Part shown: piece after piece, positions 55,358-64,000 of the stretch
Layout: each line of letters begins with the position of its first letter
How positions within the stretch are numbered: position 1 is the stretch's first letter
NCBI GenBank assembly: GCA_037176725.1
Contig: JAZBRS010000011.1
Coordinates: forward strand, 2,914,001-2,978,000
Direction of reading: 5' to 3'
Origin: Posidonia oceanica
Taxonomy: Eukaryota; Streptophyta; Magnoliopsida; Alismatales; Posidoniaceae
Length of the DNA: 64,000 nucleotides
Made by a program: the position numbers and the translations under genes
The notes under the pieces: generated by a model
Database searches by the model: none
What the model was told of the DNA's origin: nothing
The model's input: only the letters and a program-made list of their open reading frames with translations

Positions 55358-58300
55358 TGTAGTAATCCTGAATTCTGATCGTTCATGTACGATGCCAAAA
55401 GCTCGCGTGCACCGATCAAAATAGACTCACTATATGCAGTAGGATCCGAGGGAAGAAAAACAAGAAGAAAAAGAAATGCAAAGACAAATCGGAGTCGCCA
55501 CCAGGTCTATTAAATTGGGAGATAGGGAAAATCGAGGGTAATGCATGAAAAGACATGCAAAACCGGATGCAAAGAGGGGCAAAGGGATGCGATGTGACAC
55601 AATGCGATGCTACACTGTGCTATGCTATGACTCATGCCTAGGATAAAGGAAAGGTCGATGCGAGCCAAGAGAAAGGGCAAGGGCTCTTGTTACGCACGGG
55701 GAAGGTGTTAGGCACCCCCGATACGTCCGAGAATCGGTCTTTCTTAGGCAATCTCGTGCTAATGCAGGGAAATGCTAGCCTAATGCCTAAATACCATGAA
55801 TGTCTACTTGCTATGCATGGGAAATAAACGTGCTATCTATGTGCTCAGCAACGCTGCTAGTGTTCCGAACTGGGTGGACCCTGGTTCGTGAGAACTCCTA
55901 GGCAGTAAGCATCATAGCCTTAATGCAAATGCAGGCGATAAAACAAAACTGCAGGGAAAACCAGGCAATGCAAATGACATGCAAAAGATAAACCAAAGCA
56001 GGCACGGAAAACGGTGCGAAAGCACGGAAAACGAGGCGAAAGAGCGGAAAACGAGGCGAAAGCGCGGAAAACGATGCAAAGGCATGGAAAACAATGCAAA
56101 GGCGCAGAAAACAATGCAAAGGCATGGAAAATGATGCAGGAGCGTGGAAAACGATGCAGGAGCGAGGAGAAAAACAAAACAGGGACCCGGTAGCATGCAT
56201 GGGGGTGGCAATAGGCATAAGAAGCAATAAAACGTGGAAAACGGTGAACAAAGCAAAATCAGCGTTTTAAAATGACTATCAACCAACTGCAAGCATTGGA
56301 CACTGGCAACAGTGACGTCCAACATTGGATGCTGCCATTGCTGGCATCCAACACCTGTTGGAGGTAGACAGCATGCAAGTTTTGGAAAAGGATGCATTCT
56401 AGCTATATGAATGCAATACAGATGTAGAAATGTAGCTAGATAGGTGCATGACATGCAGGGCTAACATGAGAGCCAAACAGAAGCAGATTCAGAGCAAGGG
56501 GCAAGCTAGGATCAAGGATCCAAGCAAGCAGGGCGTTGGACACCCGTGGGCATGGTGTCCAACGTTAGACGCCAGAGAGACAGGCGTCCAACACAAGCCA
56601 GAGGGAAACAAGAGAAAGAAGCATACAGATAACAAACAAAAATAGGAACATGCATTTGGACTACTGTGGATAAACACAAATTGAGCATACAAGCATGGGA
56701 TCACACAAAAAAAAAATCAAAACTTACCATCTGCAACCTGTGCCAGGCATGAAGCACAACCAGGACGTTGGATGCGAGCTGAGCCGGTGTCCAATGTTGG
56801 ACGCCTGCATCAGCAGCATACAACGCCCTGGGAGGCACAAACACACAAGAAACTTGCAAAAGACAAGCATATGATCTATAGAAATCGAGGAGTAGTTGCA
56901 GAGGAAGACTAAGCAAGCATATGAACATAGGAAACACGCAAGCATACAGATTAGAGCAACATGCAAACATCTAAAAGCAACCAGAGGAGCTGGGACGTTA
57001 GATGCTGGAGACAGCAGTGTCCAACGTTGGACGCTGAAGCCTCTGGCGTCCAACGACCGTAACATGCAAACCCACCTGTGCTAAGGGGGAGCTCAGCTCT
57101 AGACCCCACCAACATGCATGCAAACATACTGATGACATGTAAGGAAGAAAGAGCATGCATATCAAGCATATAATGCAAGGAAAGCAAGGGAGAAAGAGCA
57201 TGCATAGGAGTAAATAGGTAAAAGGGCTTATAGAAAATAGCATGCAACTTGAGAAGGAGAAGAAAGCTTAAGCATGGCTGCCATAGAGGCCAGGTATCAC
57301 TAAGCATACATGGATCATGAATAGGCATCAAAAATAGGCATGGGGCAAGCATGGCAGCAAGAAAGGACCAACAGACATGTTGGACGCTGGGTAAACCAGC
57401 GTCCAACGTTGGACGCGGCTCACCCAGGCGTCCAACGCAGGCAGAAAGCAAACAGACCTAAAGCATGCAAAACTGGTGTAAACTAGGATCAAAGCATGGA
57501 TACAGGCATGGCATAGCATCTAAAACGTATAAAGGAGGCATGCAACACAAACTCACAGAAACAGACCAACAATAGAGCATGGAAAGCATCAGAACAAAAG
57601 CTAAGGAAAGTAGGGTGTTGGACGCTGGCCTATGCCGCATCCAACGTTGGATGCACCAGCTGGTGCGTCCAACACACTGAAGATTGTTTCAGCCAAGCGA
57701 GGCCGCCAAAACGATCCAAAACTCAAGGAAACCTTGCTAATGAGCAAGAGTGGATGACAACAAGCATGGTGGTATGCTTGGTGCCAAGAATAGGCGAGTG
57801 GATTGCTCCACCCACCTCCTCCTCCTCATCACTGGAAAACCAAGCGATGGAGGGGTGTGTGCTGTGCTAAGATGCATGGAAAGCAAAGGGAAACGTTCTA
57901 GCATGGATGAGCCTATGGGATAGATGGCTAACCTCTTTGCAGCCTGGAACGGTGGTTCAACCTTCGTTGCCGGCGCTGCGGAAGTGGTGGCGGAGCTCAC
58001 TCCAGCGAGGTCGTGTGGGTTGCTGGAAGCACCGGAGAGGTGGGCGAAAGGTCGAGAGGGGAGGTGGGAGTTCACTCTTGCTCTCGGAGGTGGCGAATTT
58101 TCTCTTGGATTCGTGTGGTGAGTGCTGGAATGGGGTGAAGGCTGCTGTTTTGTTCAGCTGCTGCATGGGTTCAAGTGCATTGGGTCAGGGTTGCAGGCGG
58201 AATTCAGGCAATTGCAGGTGATGGCAGAGGCTTTCGAGTGTGTGGAGGCCATGTGGGTTGTCAGGAGGAGGCGTGGGCTTTGTCAGAAGGACGGAGAAGT

Positions 58301-58829
58301 CGCGACGGTGGCAGGAATGGGCGACGGAAGGCAGTGAGAGCGGGAGAGAGCGGGAAGTGGGCTAAGGCCGAGAAGACACCGTGGCAGAGGAGTTACTCGG
58401 CCTTGGCAGCTGGTGGGTGGCCTGGAGTGCATGAGGGGACCGGTAGTAAGTACGGGGAGGCGGTGGAGTGGACGGGCGGTGAGCCAAAAGGGGCAGAGCA
58501 GCCGCTGCTGCAACTAAGTCGTTGGACGCTGGAGCAGGAGGCGTCCAACGTTGGACGCTAGCACAGGACGCGTCCAACGTTGGACGCTGCCTATGCCAGC
58601 GTACAACATGCTCAGTTGGCAAAAGCTGTAAATGGGCTTGGGCTTGGGCTTAGAAAGGTTTAAAAATATGTAAAAAGGCTTGGGCTAAGGCTTTGGGGTT
58701 TAGGAAGGGTTTTAGGCTTGGTTCTGGGGCAGAAATGGGTTAGTCTGAAAAAGAGTGCCATTCCAGAGTCTGAGTGAACCTGTAGGAGAAAACCACCAAC
58801 TTCCGGGCTGTCAGAATGGGATGTCTACA
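55358..58829 (-). mobile_element. Element F 3' LTR (3.47 kb)
   Basis: Plus-strand ends TGTAGTAATCC and GGATGTCTACA make it minus-oriented; the PPT on its right makes it the 3' LTR. It contains the conserved LTR block at 55678-55745, a short minisatellite (55995-56170) and at least seven dispersed palindromic clusters built from GTTGGACGC/GCGTCCAAC (56285-58615). No host gene is seen. Confidence 0.87.
56283..58615. repeat. Dispersed GTTGGACGC/GCGTCCAAC double hairpins in LTR F
   Basis: Clusters near 56290, 56535-56592, 56765-56825, 56996-57055, 57379-57436, 57619-57675 and 58520-58610. The best is 57379-57407: GTTGGACGCTGG, a 5-base loop, CCAGCGTCCAAC, followed at once by GTTGGACGC (57408-57416) and GCGTCCAAC (57428-57436). 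Arms differ between clusters (GACACC/GGTGTC, GACGCC/GGCGTC, GACGCTGG/CCAGCGTC) yet still pair. Confidence 0.8.
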
Positions 58830-58843
58830 GATGCCCCTCCCTG
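58830..58843 (-). promoter_or_regulatory. Element F polypurine tract
   Basis: Minus strand CAGGGAGGGGCAT next to the LTR end, as in D and C. Confidence 0.85.
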
Positions 58844-59150
58844 AACGAGGTCAAGCATAGCGAGACCGCTGGTCAGGGTAGACAAGACACCCTACCTGAC
58901 GTCGGCAGGAGCACAAAATTACTATAGGCGTGAGTCATTCACCTGGTGGATGCACCGGGAAACATGACTCAGAGCCACAAGGCAGATGCAGATGCGAATG
59001 CAGATGCCGATGCAATGCATGCTATTGCAGATGCAATGCATGCCGATGCAGTTATTTATCATGCAATGCTGTTAGCAGAAGAATGCGGTGCTGATTCAGA
59101 AAGGAATGCAAAGGAAGCTGCAATGCAATGCATGAGTTCGGGGATTAGTC
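58844..59150 (-). other. Pre-PPT block and GATGC-rich spacer of element F
   Basis: The block 58845-58935 matches C and D; 58978-59065 is a run of GCAGATGCAGATGCGAATGC type. No gene. Confidence 0.5.
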
Positions 59151-61080
59151 CAATCTCACAAAAGGGACGCCTGACAAGACTGACGGGCTTGGCATCCGAG
59201 CAGTTAGGGCTGCTAGCCCAACAAGTAAAGGGGTCGACAATTGGACGGTTGTCGACCGAGCAGTTAGGGCAGCCAGCTTGTAGGGGAACAGAATCAGCTT
59301 GTCCTCGCTGGAGGAAACAAGCAAGAAAAGAAAGGGGGAAGGCAAGCGTGGGCATCGTCCGCACGGAGCGAAGCCACGCAAGGGTTGATCATCGCACGAG
59401 GATACAGGGTAGGACTCTGAGCATACGGGGTCCGAGAAAAGCTTGTCCTCGCCCGAGGAAGCAAGTAAGAAAGAGAAAGGGGGCAAGCATGCGTGGGCAT
59501 CGTTCGCACAGAGTGAAGCCACGCAAGGGCTGATCCTCGCACGAGGATACAGGGCAGGACTCCGAGCATACAGGGTCCAAGAAGAGCTTGTCCTCGCGCG
59601 AGGAAGCAAGCAAGAAAGAGAAAGGGGTAGGCAAGCGTGGGCATCGTCCACATGGAGCGAAGCCATGCAAGGGCTGATCCTCGCACGAGGATACAGGGCA
59701 GGACTCCGAGCATACGGGGTCCGAGAAGAGCTTGTCCTCGCCCGAGGAAGCAAGCAAGAAAGAGAAAGGGGGCAGGCAAGCATGGGCATCGTCCACACGG
59801 AGCGAAGCCAGGCAAGGGCTGATCCTCACATGAGGATACAGGGTAGGACTCAGAGCATACGGGGTCTGAGAAGAGCTTGTCCTTGCCCGAGGAAGCAAGC
59901 GCGGTCTCCGTGCAGACGGAGACGGCAAAGGCTTGTCCTCGCCCAAGGAAGCAAGCGGGGGATTCTGCGCGGACGGAATTCGAAGGGTCTTGTCCTCGCT
60001 CGAGGAAGCAAGCAGTAGTCTGATCCTCGCCTGAGGAAACAGACAGGGGACTTCGTCCGCATGGAGCGAAGTCACCTAGGGGGCTCGTCCCCAGTCAGGA
60101 AAACAAGTGCGCCTGATCCTCACCCGAGGAAACAGGAGGGACTTCGTCCGCATGGAGCGAAGTCGCAGGGGGCTTGTCCTCGCACGAGGAAGCAAGCAAG
60201 AAAAGGAAAAAGACTTGTCCTTGCCCAAGGAAGTAAGCAAGTGGGACCCCGTCCGTACAGAGCGGAGTCACGTAAAAAAGGAAAAAGGCTTGTCCTTGCC
60301 CGAGGAAACAAGCAGGAGGGGAAGAAGAAAGAGGCTTGTCCTCGCCCGAGGTAGCAAGCGAGCGGGACTCCGTCCGCACGGAGTGGAGTCACGTGAAAAG
60401 AAAAAAGGCTTGTCCTCGCCCGAGGAAGCAAGCAAGAAAGGAAAAAGGCTTGTCCTCGCCCGAGGAAGCAAGCAGGAAAAGAAAGGAGGAGGGCAAGCTT
60501 GGGCATCGTCCACACGAAGCGAAGCCACGCAAGGGTTGATCCTCGCACGAGGATACAAGGCAGGACTCCGAGCATATGGGGTTTGAGAAGAGCTTGTCCT
60601 CACCCGAGGAAGCAAGTAGGGCGCGCATACACTTATCCTCGGTCGAGGAATAAGCGGGCCTGATCCTCGCCCTAGGAAACAGGGAAACTCCATCCACACG
60701 AAGCTGCGCAAGGCTTGTCCTTGCCCGAGGAAGCAAGCCGGTCTAATCCTCGCACGAGGAAATAGACAAGGGCTCTGTCCGCACAGAGCCAAGCAGGGCA
60801 TGTCCTCGCCCGAGGAAGCAAGCCGGTCTGATCCTCGTGCGAGGAAATAGACAAGGGCTCTGTCCGCACAGAGCCAAGCAGGGCTTGTCCTTGCCCGAGG
60901 AAACAAGCAGGCGGGACTCCGTCCGCACGGAGCGGAGTCACGCAAAAAGAAAAAAAGGCTTGTCCTCGCTCGAGGAAGCAAGCAAAAAAGGAAAAAGGCT
61001 TATCCTTGCCCGAGGAAGCAAGCAGGCGGGACTCCATCCGTACGGAGTGGAGTCACGCAAAAGAAGGAAAGAGGAGAGGG
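59151..61080. repeat. Element F hairpin array (GCTTG-TCCTCG... and ...TCCGCACGGAG types)
   Basis: Two hairpin designs alternate. Type 1 has a constant core TCCTCG(C)CCGAGGA with outer arms GCTTG/CAAGC, GTCTG/CAGAC (60018-60044), CTTAT/ATAAG (60632-60654) or CCTG/CAGG. Type 2 has a loop TCCGCA(C/T)GGAG and arms GTCTCCG/CGGAGAC (59904-59923), GACTTCG/CGAAGTC (60049-60073), GGCTCTG/CAGAGCC (60771-60790) or GACTCCG/CGGAGTC (60915-60939). Dozens of units; long frames on both strands are artefacts of the repeat. Confidence 0.88.
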
Positions 61081-61594
61081 AGCGATACCAGAGAGCAGCT
61101 AAAAAGATGCCCCTGGTATCAGGGATGATACCAGCGGACAGTCGGAGCGCTCCTAGTATCAAAAGCAAGGAAAATGCAGACAAAACTAATGCATTTGCCA
61201 AACGAGCAGTTGGGGATACCAGCCCAGAGTGATCCGGGCAAAGGCGGTTGCGGCGATGCATGAGTCTGCAGAGGTTCTTGTGTGCATGTTGATTGCAGGG
61301 GGAGTTTTGCTGCAACTCCCTTGCTGAGGCTGCGGGTTGCATGGTGCTTGCAGGGGGAACTTCTCTAGATCTCTTACGGGGCTGCTTTAGGCTGCTCGCA
61401 TGAGCTAATGCTCTGAAGTGCTTGATGCGGGCCCTGCAACATCCTGGCAGGAACAGACAAGCAATAGGCAAGGCACACAACACAAACAAATGACGTGAAA
61501 CATCTTTGTATTGAGTGAATCTCTGGTTACACGCCTCTGGTAGGCCAAAAGGTACAGTATGATTCAAAAGAGCTAAACAAACAAGCAACTGCAC
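61081..61594 (-). other. Element F block between hairpin array and extra ORF
   Basis: It holds the hairpin CTGGTATCA (61113-61121) / TGATACCAG (61126-61134) and sequence collinear with D 36151-36386 and 42341-42553. D carries the solo LTR E at the point corresponding to about 61260-61400 here. No gene. Confidence 0.55.
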
Positions 61595-62850
61595 AGATGC
61601 GTAGCTGAGTCGAGCCTTCTTTGCCTTGTGAGGGTCAAGGAACTGGGGGGCGCTAGGAGGAATCTCGTTGAGGGGCCAGAGTCCCTGCACCTCAGTGACG
61701 TACTCAGAAGTACATCCTGAGCCCTTCACAACTGCAATGTTTGTAGACTTGACCCCGTGCCGCATCAGATTTGCCAGTTCTGCTGTGGCTGCTGAAGTGC
61801 TGAGGGGATAAGTCTGCGTGAGCCTGGGTGCGGTGCTATCAATAAAGGCGCCCTGCCGGAAGCCAAACTACCGCATGACCTAGATAGGGTGATACTCCAC
61901 ACCTCCGGTGAATCCTGGCAGCACCACAAGTCACGTATCGCGAGCATCGAAGAAGACGGTGAAGGGTTCTGCTGCGGATGGGATGATTTGCCAAGTTACT
62001 GCATCATCCGTCAGCTCAGACAGCTTCTGGTACTCTTCTGGTACGCTCTTGATAGTCTTTGCATGACCACTGCTGTAGTACGTTTCAATGGCATGCCTCT
62101 AAGGGTGCAGAAGGTCCATCTCCAAGTGTGCAGCTAGCCAGATCTGCACAAGTACTCCGCAGCCGTGGAACTGGCGGCAGCGATGTACGATGCGGTCCAA
62201 TCCATGGTAAGTCTCTGCAAGGACGACTGGTGCCAGGTCGATCTGTCAGGTCACCACTGCAAGTGCAATCTCAGCAATCTCGATTGCAACTGTCATCCGG
62301 CCATGCGTGAAGATCAGTTCGCTTAGAAAGCAGGTGACGAATCGCTGGAGCCACAGCTCGTCTCCGAGATCAGCATGCTTTTCCATAACTGCATCAAAGT
62401 ACGCTAGGCAAAGCAGGGGTGTGGGCCCACTGGTGTAGATTAATCTTTGCTGGCAGCCTTTGGCAGAGAGCCCAGTCAGCTGGCTCAGGACCACAGTGTA
62501 CCCATTGCGCCTCATGAAGATTGGAGGTCCCATGATCTTGGAGAAGCCGCAGATCTGGCGCACTTCCTCCAGCGTAGGAGTCAGCTTTGTCCTACCGAAG
62601 CAGAAGACATGATGCGCTGGCTTCCAGAACCTTGCTGCAGCGCATAGGAGATGCCAGCTTACTTCAACGTTTGCTGCCTTCAGAAGCTTGGATGGAATAC
62701 CCCAAGTGCGCAGCTTCTCCCGGTCGGCTTCAGTGAGTTTGCCAACCCACTTTCGCAGGGCATCTGAGCAGTGCATGGGAGTGACCAGAGTAGGATAACC
62801 CATTGTGCAGGAGGGAGAATGCAGGCTGCTGGTGCAGAAACCTCAGGTAC
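61595..62850 (-). pseudogene. Element F extra ORF (PMD-like / DUF7745-like), intronless
   Basis: Homologue of ORF-a in the same relative place. It opens near MGYPTLVTPMHCSDALRKW (62803) with HLLCAAARFWKPAHHVFCFG, TPTLEEVRQICGFSK and DELWLQRFVTCFLSELI, and ends with MRHGVKSTNIAVVKGSGC, GLWPLNEIPPSAPQF. Coding is continuous across the intron site of ORF-b. Stops at 62246 (CGA to TGA), in HP-TAG-RHA, DT-TGA-LVV and MR-TAG-FGF all sit where ORF-a has sense codons. The stop used by ORF-a (TAG after KKART N) is absent, so the frame runs on into noncoding DNA; my end point is by homology. Sense to element F. Confidence 0.65.
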
Positions 62851-64000
62851 CTGTAATCAGAGTTGTAGTTCATCAGATCAGGTATAAGCATGTAACCACT
62901 GGCTGGTAAAGATGCAGATTTCAAAACTAGCATTTTAGCATGTTCAGCAGTTAGCATTCAGAGTGCAGATATTAAACATATTCAGACAAAGGCAGTTCTG
63001 CTGGGGAAAGTGGTAGATCAGAGCTTTGGACTGATGCAGCTTGAAGAAGGTCGACACATGCTTGATAGAAGTACTGTCTCAACGCCGAGCTAAGTTTTGC
63101 AGAGCGGGAAGATAGAAGGAGAGAATTACTTATGCTGTGCAAGCATGCATGGTTTATGCTTGGTATGCATAGCTATGTGCATGGTTTACAATAAATGCTG
63201 TAGATGTGTGCATGATTCTTGCTTATATGATGTAGCCCTCAGCATATGGAGTGCTTAGCGCCTGCTGCAGAGGAAGAGAGGGGTCCCCAACTCACTGGAC
63301 TCTACTCAAGCTCTTAACTTGCTGGTGGCGCTCAGGAAAGGGTTATTTGCAGTGCGTGGGTGGTGGGTAGTGAGGATAGGCTCCAGGCCAAACTCCCAAG
63401 GACCTACACCTATTCTTTTTGCTCCCTCATAGGCATGTAGGTTTCCCCTATCTCTAACTTGGAGGCAATGGGCACCTGGTTGAAGCTGGGGAGCTGCTTG
63501 CTAGGCCTTGCTAGGTTTAAAGGCTTTGCAGGGTTTGTGTATTCCCTTGGCGCAAACTTTAGTCTCTCTAAGATAGGTAAAGGGATGGGATTGCGCTGCT
63601 TGCTTTTTCTTTTTCTGGAGTTGACCTTTGTCTTTGCTCCTTTTTTCTTGCTTCTTTTGTTTTTCTTTCTTTTTTTGTTCTTTTCTTTTCTCTTCTTTCT
63701 TTTTTTGTAGGCTTCCGCTATCCCTAGCTTAGAGGTAATGGGCGCCGAGGTTTTGAGGCGGGTTTGAGGCTTCTAGGTGCAAAATGGTGGACCATCTCCG
63801 AAGCAGTTCGGAGGGACAGGGTTATGCCACATGCCTCTATCTCTAGGGCCTGCTTCTCCCTTCGCCTTCTATTTGCCTTTCTTTTTAAGCCCATGCTCAG
63901 ACATATTCTTTTATGGCTCACATTCTTGCTCACACCCTAGCATTTTATCTCCCTCGGGAGGTGCAAGTCCTAAGGGGTTTGATTATTTCGCCTGTTCTTA
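62851..64000 (-). other. Element F upstream region, incomplete
   Basis: Noncoding as far as visible. Positions 62960-63320 are collinear with element D 43960-44320; 63360-63990 match D 44335-44790 in inverted orientation. Two direct copies of TAGGTTTCCCCTATCTCTAA-like sequence with GGAGGCAATGGGC occur at 63438-63472 and 63708-63742, and a T-rich tract at 63630-63700. The remainder of element F lies outside the window. Confidence 0.5.

Noticed and set aside
59145..61037. Many long overlapping frames on both strands
   Set aside because: Repeat-driven: the hairpin array lacks stops in several frames. The same holds for 52125-53071.

Overview
This window is a land-plant, probably flowering-plant, heterochromatin-like block built almost entirely of nested, decayed Ty3/gypsy LTR retrotransposons of the Tat/Ogre type. 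The assignment rests on very long LTRs (3.4-5.9 kb, one shorter at ~2.3 kb), a primer-binding site of the type reported as complementary to tRNA-Arg, a MAQF-start gag, a DNGS-type retropepsin, a YVDD reverse transcriptase, a degenerate first RNase H followed by a second (archaeal-type) RNase H with its catalytic residues, a D-D-E integrase, and extra ORFs plus tandem repeats between pol and the 3' LTR. I see no intact host gene and no tRNA or rRNA gene.

Layout. I use letters for the elements. A (minus strand, ~640-13973) has a 5' LTR at 10594-13973, PBS, leader, gag and pol, and breaks off inside the integrase C-terminus at ~640. B (plus, 13974-18243) has a 5' LTR fragment, PBS, a leader interrupted by a processed ubiquitin-RPS27a retropseudogene (15753-16571, poly-A tail, 13-bp target duplication), and a gag that is cut by element C. 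C (plus) starts at 18244 with a complete 5' LTR and runs through gag-PR-RT-RH-aRH-INT to 29839; its 3' LTR is at 54002-55357. D (minus) begins with its 3' LTR at 29840-34118, inserted in the integrase of C, followed by hairpin-rich repeat arrays and an extra ORF (ORF-a). E is a 5.94-kb solo LTR (36392-42335) with a perfect 5-bp target duplication, inserted in D. F (minus) has its 3' LTR at 55358-58829, inserted in the 3' LTR of C, followed by another hairpin array and another copy of the extra ORF, and runs off the right edge.

Between D and the 3' end of C lies the most unusual part (about 45.3-51.1 kb). Two genes on the minus strand, antisense to C, still have spliceosomal introns: a nine-exon plant-mobile-domain (PMD) gene (47431-~51040), whose resolvable introns are GT-AG and sit at phase 0, and ORF-b (45537-46821), an intron-bearing relative of the intronless extra ORFs carried in sense by D and F. 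This is what one expects if genes carried antisense keep introns while genes carried sense lose them during retrotransposition.

Almost every premature stop in gag, pol and the extra ORFs replaces a Gln, Trp or Arg codon (CAG/CAA, TGG, CGA) by C-to-T or G-to-A change, the footprint of cytosine-methylation decay. The regions next to the 3' LTRs of C, D and F are arrays of short hairpins whose arms change together from unit to unit, and the LTRs carry family-specific dispersed palindromes. These structured-repeat layers are the best candidates for something not yet described.
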